Positions 23,922 to 32,556 are shown, counted from the first letter of the stretch. The stretch is DNA of 33,026 nucleotides from Anaerolineae bacterium (GCA_030612585.1 JAUWNP010000032.1:1-33026); one strand, 5' to 3'. The notes: generated by a model from the sequence alone, not told the origin. Numbers and translations are program-made.

Positions 23922-25976
23922 ATGAGACGAATGGTTGAACAGGGTGCGAGCGTCTACGTTCGACTGAACGGGGACGAAAATCTGTGGATCATCGAGAACG
24001 ATCTACTGGCATGCTCGGTGCGTTTGATAGATGGACACTTGTTGTGGACCGTCTGGCGAAGAAACGACACGGACAGTGTGGCCATCGGACCATCCAGCGT
24101 GCCAGACCTGGCCATTAACCATCAGCCTGTGACGTGGAATGGCCGAGTGAAGGCCCAGGAAACGGTGCAAGCCGATGGGGCGCGGGTGTTGTGCATCGAA
24201 CTGCGAACCCAGGACAGCAATTTGCGGTTTGTTCGCTGCTTTCAGGTCTTTCCTGAGCAGCCATTCGTGCGCATGTGGGGTGCCGTCGAGAACCAGGGCG
24301 GTGCCCCGCTTGTCGTTACCCACAGCCAGATACTCGACGTGGATGTGCCAATGGAGGACTTTCTGGTGCTATTCCACGTCGAGCAGTTTAGTTGGGTGTA
24401 TCGGCGCGACTTTTTCAGCCAGAATCAGGTGCGTCTGCACGCTGGCCGCGCCCCGACCGAGATTCGGATGGGGTCCTTTCCGTCGTGCTTCTGGGAACCG
24501 ACGAGTTGTGCATGGTTTGCGTTGCGCGACGGGCCCGTCGATAAACCAGACGCCGTCCCCCACCAGGGCACTGGGCTGGTTGTAGGTATCGAGTTCAATG
24601 GTAAAAGTAGGTTGCATGGCTGGGCCGAGGCGCACGTGGCTCACTTGACCTGTGTCGTCGATGACCTCAATCACCGTGTTGACCCGAGTCAAGTATTCGA
24701 GGTGCCAGCGTGCTTTGTTGGGCTGTTTGATGGTGACTGGGATGAGGCTGGTTATATCACGCAGCGCTTCGCCGAAGCGCACGTTCATCCACCTATGCCA
24801 GACGAGCGCTATCCCTGGGTACAGTACAACACGTGGGGTTATGGTCAGAACATCCACCAATCCCAGCAACTGGCAGCGATTGAGCGCAGCGCCCAGATGG
24901 GGGTGGAAGTGGCCGTCCTGGACCTGGGGTGGGCGGCGCAGATCGGTGAGTGGCGGGCCGATCCGGACAAGTTCCCGCGCGGATTGTCGCCCATCGCCGA
25001 CCGGGTTCACGAGTTGGGGATGAAATTCGGTGTCCACATACCGCTGGGGCAAGCGAATACGTCGTCGCCGGTAGCGCAGCAAAACCCGGATTGGCTGATT
25101 CACAGGGGCGACGACTACTTTGACGCCGCTCCGCTATGTTTGGGACATCGCCCTTGTCGTGATTGGATTATCGCCGAGGTCATCCGCCTGATTGACGACT
25201 ATCACCTCGATTACATCGTGTATGACGGCGAGGATATGGTCAAGTTGTGTCTCAAGAGCACGCACACGCACGCACCCGGTAACAGCAACTATGCGAACTC
25301 GACAGAGGGGCTGGACGTGGTGATCGGGACCGTGCGTCGATTGCGCCCCCACGTGGTGTGGGAGAACTGCGAGGATGGGGGCTGCATGCTCACCTACAAG
25401 ATGGCCCGGCTGTGTCATTCGAGCGGCACGGTGGACTGCATTAGCACGTATGCCACGCGGCAGGGAGTGTACGGGGCATCGTATCCATTTTCCCCCCGCT
25501 ACAGTGTGCGCTATATGGTGGACGATCCTACGCCGTACACCTTGCGCAGCACGATCTTTGGTGGCCCTCTGATACTGATGCAAAGAGTCGCCGAATGGGA
25601 TGACGAGCAAATTGCCCAGACCAAGGCAGCCATCGCGCAGTATAAAAAGTTGCGCAGTTGGGTACGAGATGCCAAGATCATTCACTTGTTAGCACCACGA
25701 TACAACGTCGAGGGCGTCGGATGGGGGTGGGATGCGATTCAGGCAGTTTCACCCAACCAGGCGCGCAGCGTGGTGATGGTGTACCGTGCCGCGGGCGGGC
25801 CGTCCCGGAAAATCATCCGCCCACGGGGGTTGCGGCCTGGCGGCGACTATCGTGTTCAGATGACGGATCAGGGCAACACGTTCGACGTGACCGGCGACGT
25901 ACTGGCACGTGAAGGTGTCGCGCTAGAGTTAGATGAACTGTCGTCTGAGATACTTTATCTGGATGTAAGGTCATGA
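23922..25976 (+). CDS. GH36/melibiase-like alpha-galactosidase family protein
   Basis: The 684-aa protein has an N-terminal beta-sandwich (about 10-290) and a TIM barrel with clan GH-D features: YNTWGYG (302-308), VAVLDLGWA (330-338), YIVYDGED (431-438, probable nucleophile Asp435) and ENCEDGGCML (481-490). A candidate acid/base Asp505 lies in SSGTVDC. A C-terminal beta domain ends at ILYLDVRS. It would remove an alpha-linked galactose or similar sugar inside the cell. The start is uncertain: ATG at 23922 or 23931, neither with a clear ribosome-binding site, 23 bp after the GH2 gene, so translation may be coupled. Substrate identity is inferred from fold only. Confidence 0.83.
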   Translation: MRRMVEQGASVYVRLNGDENLWIIENDLLACSVRLIDGHLLWTVWRRNDTDSVAIGPSSVPDLAINHQPVTWNGRVKAQETVQADGARVLCIELRTQDSNLRFVRCFQVFPEQPFVRMWGAVENQGGAPLVVTHSQILDVDVPMEDFLVLFHVEQFSWVYRRDFFSQNQVRLHAGRAPTEIRMGSFPSCFWEPTSCAWFALRDGPVDKPDAVPHQGTGLVVGIEFNGKSRLHGWAEAHVAHLTCVVDDLNHRVDPSQVFEVPACFVGLFDGDWDEAGYITQRFAEAHVHPPMPDERYPWVQYNTWGYGQNIHQSQQLAAIERSAQMGVEVAVLDLGWAAQIGEWRADPDKFPRGLSPIADRVHELGMKFGVHIPLGQANTSSPVAQQNPDWLIHRGDDYFDAAPLCLGHRPCRDWIIAEVIRLIDDYHLDYIVYDGEDMVKLCLKSTHTHAPGNSNYANSTEGLDVVIGTVRRLRPHVVWENCEDGGCMLTYKMARLCHSSGTVDCISTYATRQGVYGASYPFSPRYSVRYMVDDPTPYTLRSTIFGGPLILMQRVAEWDDEQIAQTKAAIAQYKKLRSWVRDAKIIHLLAPRYNVEGVGWGWDAIQAVSPNQARSVVMVYRAAGGPSRKIIRPRGLRPGGDYRVQMTDQGNTFDVTGDVLAREGVALELDELSSEILYLDVRS

Positions 25977-26040
25977 TCAGTTGTACAACCTGGCACACGA
26001 TCCGGCAGAACTGGAAAATCTTTACGATCATCCAGAATAG
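25969..26040 (+). pseudogene. Remnant of a sulfatase C-terminus
   Basis: In this frame the DNA reads QLYNLAHDPAELENLYDHPE and then TAG. The pattern xLYxLxxDPxExxNLxxxPE is the hallmark of the C-terminal end of arylsulfatase-family enzymes. Nothing before it (the frame has TAA at 25966-25968) belongs to a sulfatase; it overlaps the end of the GH36-like gene by eight bases. I read it as the last piece of a deleted sulfatase gene. The rest of the gap to 26108 holds only the GGAGG of the next gene. Confidence 0.6.
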
Positions 26041-26107
26041 GACGATCTACCGCTAATCATTCGCGGAAACGTGCCCTTTTCTAAACCAGAGAGTTGGAGG
26101 CATAAAT

Positions 26108-27163
26108 ATGAACAATTTGTTCCGTGTCGGCATATCACCCGACTTTACGACAGAGGCAGCCGGTTTGTTAGACCCGGTCGTAGAAGAGATTCTAGGCCCA
26201 TTGCCCTATGTTGAGTACGATTTTTTCCATCACGAGCAAAAGATCGTGGCTCCTGATGAGATAGCGGACTTTGACGCCGTGATCACTCTGCGGCCCCGCT
26301 TCACTGCCGCCTCATTCACCGGAAACGATCGGCTGGCGATCATCGCCCGTTGGGGGGTAGGCTACGACGTGATCGACGTGCCGGCCTGCACCGAGGCCAA
26401 TGTGCTGCTGGCGATCACGACCGACGCAGTTCGCAAACCTGTGGCCGAAGCGATCTTGACATTCTTTTTGGCTTTGGCCAAGAAACTACCGGCAAAGGAC
26501 AGGCTGGTCCGCGCCGGACGCTGGAACGATAAAGCAGAGACGTCCGGCCTGGGGTTGAGCGGAAAGACGGTGGGATCCGTGGGGCTGGGAAACATCGGGG
26601 CGGAAATGTTCCGGCTGTTGCAACCTTTCAACCTGGGGCGAGCGCTGGCTTTCGATCCCTACGTTTCCCAAGAAAAGGCGGATCAATTGGGCGTGGATAT
26701 AGTTGATCTGGCTACTGTGTTCAAAGAGTCCGACTTTATCGCCATCAACTGTCCCCTGAACGACGAAACGAGGGGGGTGATTGATGCGCACCTTTTCGCG
26801 CTGATGAAACCGACATCTTATTTCGTCAATACTGCCCGTGGCCCGATTGTCAATCAGGATGATTTGGTGGCCGCCCTGCAAACGGGGCAGATGGCCGGAG
26901 CAGGGCTGGACGTGTTCGAGAATGAACCTTTGTCACCAGACCATCCCCTGGCTCAAATGGACAACGTGATCCTCTCGCCACACGGCATGGCCTGGACAGA
27001 CGATCTGTACCGTGGCAACGGCGTAGGCGCTTGTGAGAATATCCTGACAGTCCTGCGGGGCGAGATACCCAAGTACACCGTCAACAGGACCGTGGTCGAA
27101 CGGCCTGGGTTCCAGGCGAAATTGCAGTCCCTCCGGGAGCGCTGGAACGCACTGCTTGGGTAA
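26108..27163 (+). CDS. D-isomer-specific 2-hydroxyacid dehydrogenase
   Basis: A 351-aa NAD-dependent dehydrogenase of the phosphoglycerate/hydroxypyruvate family. The nucleotide motif GLGNIG is at 159-164 and the catalytic trio is complete: Arg244 (NTARG), Glu273 (FENEP) and His292 (SPHG). GGAGG at 26096-26100 fixes the ATG at 26108. It reduces or oxidises a 2-keto/2-hydroxy acid, fitting a product of the aldolase encoded 30 bp downstream (glyoxylate, pyruvate, tartronate semialdehyde or hydroxypyruvate type). It may also use the same hydroxyacid pool as the LarA-like enzyme at 6799. Confidence 0.92.
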   Translation: MNNLFRVGISPDFTTEAAGLLDPVVEEILGPLPYVEYDFFHHEQKIVAPDEIADFDAVITLRPRFTAASFTGNDRLAIIARWGVGYDVIDVPACTEANVLLAITTDAVRKPVAEAILTFFLALAKKLPAKDRLVRAGRWNDKAETSGLGLSGKTVGSVGLGNIGAEMFRLLQPFNLGRALAFDPYVSQEKADQLGVDIVDLATVFKESDFIAINCPLNDETRGVIDAHLFALMKPTSYFVNTARGPIVNQDDLVAALQTGQMAGAGLDVFENEPLSPDHPLAQMDNVILSPHGMAWTDDLYRGNGVGACENILTVLRGEIPKYTVNRTVVERPGFQAKLQSLRERWNALLG

Positions 27164-27193
27164 TTGCCAAGCATTTATGGAGACAGACGAGAG

Positions 27194-27976
27194 ATGAAAC
27201 CGAATCGTTTCAAGCAAATATTGGCCGAGGGAAAGGTCCCTGTCGGGCACATGGTGATGGAGTTTGGTACCCGTGGAATGCCCAAAATACTCGAGGCTGC
27301 CGGGCTTGACTTTGTCGTCGTCGATATGGAGCATACCGGTTTCACTTCGGCCAACATCGCCGATATGATGGCCTGGTTCAAGGCGACCACGATTGCCCCA
27401 TTTGTGCGCATTCCTCAAGCACAGTACCATTTCGTCGCCCGCACCCTGGACGTGGGGGCATTGGGGATCATGGTACCAAATGTCCAAAGTGCTGCCCAAG
27501 CCCGCGCAATCGTCGATGCGGCCAAGTATACACCATTGGGCAACCGGGGCTTGATCACCGGCGCTGCAAACACCGATTTCAAGCCAGTCAACGCCAGAGA
27601 ATTTATGGACTATTCCAATGGGAACACGACCATCATCTGCCAGATTGAGAGTCGGGAAGGGCTAGACGAATTGGAAGGCATAGCGGCTACACCCGGTGTA
27701 GATGTGCTGTGGGTTGGCCACGGCGACCTGACCAAGTCGCTGGGGATACCGGGCCAGTTCCAGCATCCCAAATTCCTCGATGCGCTCAATCTGGTGGTCG
27801 ACATGACCAGAAAGCATGGTCTGGCTGCTGGCATACAGCCGGGCAGTCTCGCTCAAGCGCAGGAATGGATGGAGATGGGATGCAACGTGATCTCGTATGG
27901 CGGCGATATGCGCGTTTATCTAAAAGCGTTGATCGAGGCCGTCGCTGGCGTGCGCGGACTGGCGGAGGGAGAATGA
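27194..27976 (+). CDS. HpcH/HpaI-type class II aldolase
   Basis: From the ATG at 27194 (GGAGA about ten bases upstream) the product is 260 aa; the frame open from a TTG at 27164 is less likely. It matches HpaI / 2-dehydro-3-deoxyglucarate aldolase enzymes: His47 in DMEHTGF, Arg72 in FVRIP, the metal ligand Glu152 in QIESREG and Asp178 in GHGDLTKSLGIPG. These enzymes split 2-keto-3-deoxy sugar acids into pyruvate and an aldehyde such as tartronate semialdehyde. It thus gives a plausible end point for the pathway. Its stop overlaps the next start (ATGA). Confidence 0.92.
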   Translation: MKPNRFKQILAEGKVPVGHMVMEFGTRGMPKILEAAGLDFVVVDMEHTGFTSANIADMMAWFKATTIAPFVRIPQAQYHFVARTLDVGALGIMVPNVQSAAQARAIVDAAKYTPLGNRGLITGAANTDFKPVNAREFMDYSNGNTTIICQIESREGLDELEGIAATPGVDVLWVGHGDLTKSLGIPGQFQHPKFLDALNLVVDMTRKHGLAAGIQPGSLAQAQEWMEMGCNVISYGGDMRVYLKALIEAVAGVRGLAEGE

Positions 27977-28377
27977 GCATGTTCAAGGGGCTGGATCACC
28001 TGGCTGTCGTTGTGCCTGATACGGATGAAGCGCTCAAAGTCTGGAGAGATAAATTCGGCTTCCCCGTCCTCTTTAGCGAGTCGGTCAACGATGGGACCGT
28101 CTTACTGACCCACCTGGACGTGGGCAACACACATCTGCAACTGGTACAACCGCTCGTGGACGATCATCCATTGTGGGATTGGCTGGAGGCTAATGGGCCG
28201 GGGTTGCATCATCTTTGCCTGGCGGTGGATGACGTCGGGGTGGCTTACCAAGATGCACCGGCGCTTGGACTGGCTCCGGGTGAGCCGCAGCCTCATCAAG
28301 GAACGCAGGGCAAACGTGCTCTGTTCCTGGATAGAGCCTTTACCGGTGGCGTGCAGGTTGAGCTAACGGGTGATTAA
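27973..28377 (+). CDS. VOC (glyoxalase/epimerase-like) metalloenzyme
   Basis: A 134-aa protein of the vicinal-oxygen-chelate family, nearest in style to methylmalonyl-CoA epimerase: it starts FKGLDHLAVVVPD and carries the four likely metal ligands His in LDHLAV, Gln in LQLVQP, His in GLHHLCLAV and Glu in VQVELTG. The frame is open further upstream (27709), but that part is antisense-like overlap with the aldolase. ATG at 27973 overlaps the aldolase stop by four bases, and a second ATG at 27979 is also possible. It may epimerise or isomerise a small keto-acid of the pathway; the substrate is unknown. Confidence 0.85.
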   Translation: MSMFKGLDHLAVVVPDTDEALKVWRDKFGFPVLFSESVNDGTVLLTHLDVGNTHLQLVQPLVDDHPLWDWLEANGPGLHHLCLAVDDVGVAYQDAPALGLAPGEPQPHQGTQGKRALFLDRAFTGGVQVELTGD

Positions 28378-28404
28378 TGCGATTTGTTTTGATGGAGGGA
28401 ACTG

Positions 28405-29238
28405 GTGACTGATTTTTCCAATGTGGACCTTACTGGTATGATCGATATCCATATCCACTCTGCGCCGGACGTCGCACCGCGCAAAGGGGACGACATCGAA
28501 CTGGCTCGACAAGCCGCTGCACGGGGGATGCGGGCCATCTTGCTCAAATCGCACTGGACGCTGACCTCCGACCGCGCCTATCTCGTACAACAGGTTGTTC
28601 CCAATCTGCGTGTCTTTGGTGGATTGGTGCTCAACAACCCTGTCGGCGGATTCAATCCTATCGCCGTCGAGGCAGCATTGCGAATGGGCGCAGCCGAAAT
28701 CTGGATGCCCACCCTCTCGTCAGCCGCTGGGACCGAGGGGTGTATTGGGCCTGGATTGACAGTTTTTGATGGCGACCACCTGCAACCGCGCGTTCTCGAC
28801 ATTTTGAGCCTCATCGCCGAGTATGATGTTATTCTGGGAACTGGCCACCTTTCGTCCCCCGAAATTCTCGCGTTGGTTCCCGCCGCCCATGACCTGGGCG
28901 TTCGCAAAATCGTCATCACGCACCCCGAACACCCACCGGTCGAGATGCCACCACTTCAGCAGGAAGAATTGCGCGATCGCTTTGGCGTGCTCTTTGAGCG
29001 CTGCCTGATTACGACAGTGTTGGGAGGTGGACACCTGCCTTTTGAGGCGCTGGCCAAGGTGATTCGGCGAGTCGGCCCAGACAGCACCATCATCGCTACC
29101 GATTTTGGACAGACAAAGAACCTCCCTCCTGTTGACGGATTGGCCTGCTTTATTTCTGAGCTGCGTTCTGCTGGATTCACCGAGGCAGCCATCGCTCGTA
29201 TGGGGCAACTAAACCCCGCTTGTATGCTGGGTATATAG
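28405..29238 (+). CDS. DUF6282 family amidohydrolase-like protein
   Basis: A 277-aa protein starting with GTG at 28405 behind GGAGGGAA. It has a metal-dependent hydrolase layout: DIHIHSAPD (14-22) for the first metal, LLKSH (46-50), GTGHLS, ITHPEHP and ATDFGQ near the C-terminus, ending NPACMLG. This matches the DUF6282 group of the amidohydrolase superfamily, whose reactions are largely undefined. It may open a lactone or cyclic ester of a sugar acid made by the dehydrogenases; this is inference from context. Neighbours are 27 and 10 bp away, so it is part of the operon. Confidence 0.8.
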   Translation: MTDFSNVDLTGMIDIHIHSAPDVAPRKGDDIELARQAAARGMRAILLKSHWTLTSDRAYLVQQVVPNLRVFGGLVLNNPVGGFNPIAVEAALRMGAAEIWMPTLSSAAGTEGCIGPGLTVFDGDHLQPRVLDILSLIAEYDVILGTGHLSSPEILALVPAAHDLGVRKIVITHPEHPPVEMPPLQQEELRDRFGVLFERCLITTVLGGGHLPFEALAKVIRRVGPDSTIIATDFGQTKNLPPVDGLACFISELRSAGFTEAAIARMGQLNPACMLGI

Positions 29239-29248
29239 GAATCTAACG

Positions 29249-31207
29249 GTGACTGTCGACGAAACCAGGGAACAGAGCTGTAACGCACGAATCGCCGTTG
29301 CTGACTTTATGTTCTCGGTCCAGGTTAGCGCTGAACCTCCGCTCAATCTCCACACCACCGTCGAGCCTATCGCGGGCATCCAGGACTCTTATCTGCTGCG
29401 CCTCGTCGTAGAACGGCCTGATGGAGCGCCTTTTATCCTGCGCGATCTCTCCATCCGCTGGCAGGTGCCTGCGGTGGACATGCACGGCTTCTACTCTGGG
29501 ACGCCGTCGCCGGAGGAGATGGCCAAGCTGCCGTACTGGCAGGTGCGCAAGCGCGCCTGCGCCAACATCGGTCTGCCGTTCGTCGCCCTGTTCCATCGCG
29601 GGGGCGAGAACCGGGCGGCCTTTGGTCTGCTCGACCAACTCACCGAGACCGCGCTGGATGCGGAACTCTCTGAAGCAACTCGCTGCTACCACTTTTGCTG
29701 GCACAAGCCCATTGGGCATGCCCCGCTGACGACCGATCGGTGGGAGGAGACAATCTTTGTTTCGACTGCCCGCTGTCCCTGGCCGGAAGTGCTGCGCACC
29801 TACGTCGAGACCGTTGACCGGGAGTGGCCTCAACCTAAGATGCCTGTCCCTGAGCATGCTTTCGATCCTGTTTTCTGCACCTGGACGGCGATCCACCACG
29901 ACGTCAGTCAAGAGTGGGTGCTGCGCAACGCCCGGCACGCCCACGACCTGGGCTTTGGTACGTGGCTCACCGACGATGGCTGGTTCACCGATAAGGCCAC
30001 CTTCGCTGATTATCGCTATGCCGGCGACTGGGAACCATGCGATGCCAAATTTCCCGACTTTGCGGGCCACGTGCGCGCCGTACAGGAGATGGGACTGCGT
30101 TACGTCCTCTGGGTTGCGCCGTTCATGGTCGGCAAGGCCAGCCAGGCAGCCCAACGCTACGCTCATCTCTTGACCGGAGCGATCCCGGAGCGGTATTTTA
30201 GCAATCTCTCACCCTGGCAACGCGAGACTCGCGACATTGTCGCCGACTTGCTGGAGCGGCTCGTGCGCGACTATCACCTTGATGGCCTCAAACTCGATTT
30301 CATTGGCCGCATCCCGTTGGATTGCGAGACCACACCGGACGCTGCCTACCGCACGCTGGGTGAGGGCATCTATGGTATCCTGAGCTATGCTTGTGATCGC
30401 CTTGCTGCTCTCAAGCCCGGCCTCTTGATCGAGTTTCGCAATCCCTACGCCAACCTGGCCTCGCGCCGCTATGCTAATCTCTACCGCGCCTACGATGTGC
30501 CCATCAACTTTGCGATGAACCGCTGGCAGATCGTCATGCTGCGGCTATTGGCACCAGACCGGGCCGTCCACCTCGATCCGGCCCTGTGGCATCCCGACGA
30601 CAGCGATGAAAACGTGGCTGTGCATCTCATCAACGCGATTATCAGCGTACCGATGATCTCGATAGAATTGGACCAGTACCCGCGAAGCCACCTCGATCTG
30701 ATCCGTTACTGGATTGGCTTCTACCGCGCCCACCGCGATACTATCATCCACGGCGAGTTCGGGCCCGAGTTCCACCTGGGCCGCGTGCCGCTCATTCGCT
30801 TCACCGGGGAGCGGGAGCGCATCATCGGCCTCTACGACGACATCGCTTTCCCGCCGGGCGCGGGCGCGACACCACTCTGGGTTCTGAATGCATCCACTCG
30901 CCCTTTCGTCGAGCTATTGCCCGATGGATTTACTGGGCCGTATACCGTCACTACCCGCGACAAGTTTGGCCACATCGTCGCACAGGGAACTGTGCAGTTC
31001 CCAATCTCGTGTCTCGCCGTTGAGATCGGTGGAAGCCTGGAGATCGAACCATTGTCTGAGAGGGGATCGCCAGATTCTCGTCCTGAGGGCCGATCAAGCC
31101 GCACATGGCCGGGATCTGACTGCCTGCCCTGCCACCGCGAGTACCACCGCGAGTACTCGTGGCGGGGCTCCACTGCGAGAGTACTCTCGTGGCAGGCGTG
31201 GCGGTGA
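29249..31207 (+). CDS. GH36-like alpha-galactosidase with a repeat-encoded C-terminus
   Basis: The 652-aa product starts with GTG at 29249 (AGGAA at 29237-29241). It has a beta-sandwich N-terminus and a clan GH-D barrel: GTWLTDDGWF (237-246), GLKLDFIG (346-353, probable nucleophile Asp350) and a candidate acid/base Asp416 in RAYDVP. It is only distantly similar to the GH36-like gene at 23922, so the pair may cut different linkages. The natural domain seems to end near SLEIEPLSE (about residue 602). The last 27 residues (from CHREYHREY onward) are encoded by palindromic repeat R3, which also provides the stop. The tail is Arg/Trp/Ser-rich and unlikely to fold. Confidence 0.83.
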   Translation: MTVDETREQSCNARIAVADFMFSVQVSAEPPLNLHTTVEPIAGIQDSYLLRLVVERPDGAPFILRDLSIRWQVPAVDMHGFYSGTPSPEEMAKLPYWQVRKRACANIGLPFVALFHRGGENRAAFGLLDQLTETALDAELSEATRCYHFCWHKPIGHAPLTTDRWEETIFVSTARCPWPEVLRTYVETVDREWPQPKMPVPEHAFDPVFCTWTAIHHDVSQEWVLRNARHAHDLGFGTWLTDDGWFTDKATFADYRYAGDWEPCDAKFPDFAGHVRAVQEMGLRYVLWVAPFMVGKASQAAQRYAHLLTGAIPERYFSNLSPWQRETRDIVADLLERLVRDYHLDGLKLDFIGRIPLDCETTPDAAYRTLGEGIYGILSYACDRLAALKPGLLIEFRNPYANLASRRYANLYRAYDVPINFAMNRWQIVMLRLLAPDRAVHLDPALWHPDDSDENVAVHLINAIISVPMISIELDQYPRSHLDLIRYWIGFYRAHRDTIIHGEFGPEFHLGRVPLIRFTGERERIIGLYDDIAFPPGAGATPLWVLNASTRPFVELLPDGFTGPYTVTTRDKFGHIVAQGTVQFPISCLAVEIGGSLEIEPLSERGSPDSRPEGRSSRTWPGSDCLPCHREYHREYSWRGSTARVLSWQAWR

Positions 31208-31209
31208 GC
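31124..31209. repeat. Palindromic GAGTACTC repeat, copy R3 (86 bp, nested)
   Basis: R3 begins and ends like R2 (1645-1706) and holds the same palindrome CGAGAGTACTCTCG (31176-31189). It carries 24 extra bases, including CGCGAGTACTCGTGGCGGGG, that match copy R1 (141-172) in reverse orientation. It is followed by GAGCTTGTCGAAGGGA, a REP-like end. R3 forms the final codons of the GH36-like gene. Confidence 0.8.
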
Positions 31210-31325
31210 TTGTCGAAGGGATCCCTGGAGAGCAAATGATTAAGATGCAATTGCCCTGGATGGACACTGAGGAGGGTTGACTTGTGGGCAAGTTTCCACT
31301 AGAATGAGCCTGACAGGAGGAAATC

Positions 31326-32458
31326 GTGGTCGGTAAACCGGATGTGGTGGTCGTGGGCGCCGGCGTAATGGGGTGTAGTGCCGCCTACTGGCTCAGCAAG
31401 GAAGGCTACAAGGTCCTGGTGCTGGAGAAGGAGGCGGTCGCCGTCGGCGCCTCTGGTATGGCGTCTGCCCACTGGCTGGCGATTGGCCGTGACGCCCGGG
31501 CGGCCCTGCAAGGCGATCTATCGGAGTTGGCTTGGCTGGGGTTCCAGTTGCACCAGGAACTCGCCTGCGTTCTGCCGCAAGAGTCGGGGATTGACATTGG
31601 CTACCGGGAGCAGCCGACGATATACCCGGCTTTTTCAGCGGAGGAGGTCGAAAGCCTGAAGCCCCAGCCATCAGTCCTGGACCACGATGATCCGTCCGTC
31701 CGCTGGCTGGAGGGGCAGGTCTTGTGGGAGGTGGAGCCTCGCCTGAACCGGGACGTTTTAGGGGGCCTGGTGTGTCACCAGGCGCAGGTGATGGCCTACC
31801 GGTTTGTGCTGGCCCTGGCTGAGGCTGCGGAACGCCGGGGCATGGAACTGCGGCACGGCGAGGTCGTGGGGCTGCAGAGCGATGGCGGACGGGTAACCGG
31901 GGTGCAGTTGCGACATGGTGAGACCGTCGCTACCGAGACGGTGGTGCTGGCCATGGGCCCCTGGAGCCAGCAGGCTGCTGCGTGGGTAGGGCTGAAGATC
32001 CCTGTTTACCCGGTGAGGGGCCAACTCCTGCATCTGCTGGTGCCCGACCCCCAGTTACAGGCCTCTCTATCCTACAGCGATATGTACCTGTTGCACAAGG
32101 CCGATGGTATCACGCTGGGAGGCACTACCTACGAGCGTGACAGCGGCTTCGCCAACCACCGTACGTCGGCGGGCCTCGAGGCCATCATGAACGCTACGCT
32201 GCGGATGGCTCCGTCTCTGGAAGACGCAAAGGTGGTGAAACACGTCTCCGGCCTGAGGCCCGCTTCCGAGGACTCGCTGCCCCTGATCGGCCCGGTGCCG
32301 GGATGGCAAGGCCTGTACATGGTCTCGGGTCATGACCGCAAGGCATGGGGCTCAGTGTTATCAGCACCCGCATCATCGCTGATCTGATCGCCAAGGGGCG
32401 CAGCCCTGTGCCTATGGAGATGTTCGATCCCGGCCGGTTCGGACCGACGGAACAGTGA
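31326..32458 (+). pseudogene. FAD-dependent oxidoreductase (glycine-oxidase/DAO type), frameshifted near the end
   Basis: GTG at 31326 with AGGAGG just before begins a DAO-family flavoenzyme: VVVVGAGVMGCSAAYWLSKE holds the FAD-binding Rossmann motif (11-16) with Glu34 binding ribose. The frame reads normally to HDRK (337-341 codons) and then derails into AWGSVLSAPASSLI with a stop at 32387. One frame over, MGLSVISTRIIADLIAKGR and EMFDPGRF continue the family's C-terminus to TGA at 32456-32458. A single lost base near 32341-32345 explains this (RKGMGLS expected). It is either a real mutation or a sequencing error. The enzyme would oxidise an amino acid or N-methyl amino acid. It lies 118 bp after the GH36-like gene. 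Confidence 0.85.
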
Positions 32459-32468
32459 AAGCCATCCC

Positions 32469-32516
32469 CGTCGCCTCCGGCAGAGGGAACATCGTCGCCT
32501 CCGGCAGAGGGAACAT
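32469..32516. repeat. Two tandem copies of a 24-bp unit
   Basis: The unit CGTCGCCTCCGGCAGAGGGA plus ACAT occurs at 32469-32492 and again at 32493-32516 without a mismatch. It lies between the oxidoreductase stop and the terminator. It does not encode a recognised peptide. Confidence 0.85.
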
Positions 32517-32524
32517 CGCAAATG

Positions 32525-32556
32525 CCAAAGACCCGCCTGAAAAGGCGGGTCTTTGG
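32525..32556. terminator. Strong bidirectional-type terminator hairpin
   Basis: CCAAAGACCCGCCT (32525-32538) pairs perfectly with AGGCGGGTCTTTGG (32543-32556) around a GAAA tetraloop. The stem carries AAAG/CTTT at its base, so it can work for either strand. It closes the plus-strand operon after the oxidoreductase. Confidence 0.8.

Noticed and set aside
29243..30166. Minus-strand frame of 307 codons inside the second GH36-like gene
   Set aside because: It is antisense to a domain with clear GH-D motifs and starts and ends without gene signals.
32469..32516. CRISPR-like repeat
   Set aside because: Two copies abut directly with no spacer and there are no cas genes; it is a simple tandem duplication.
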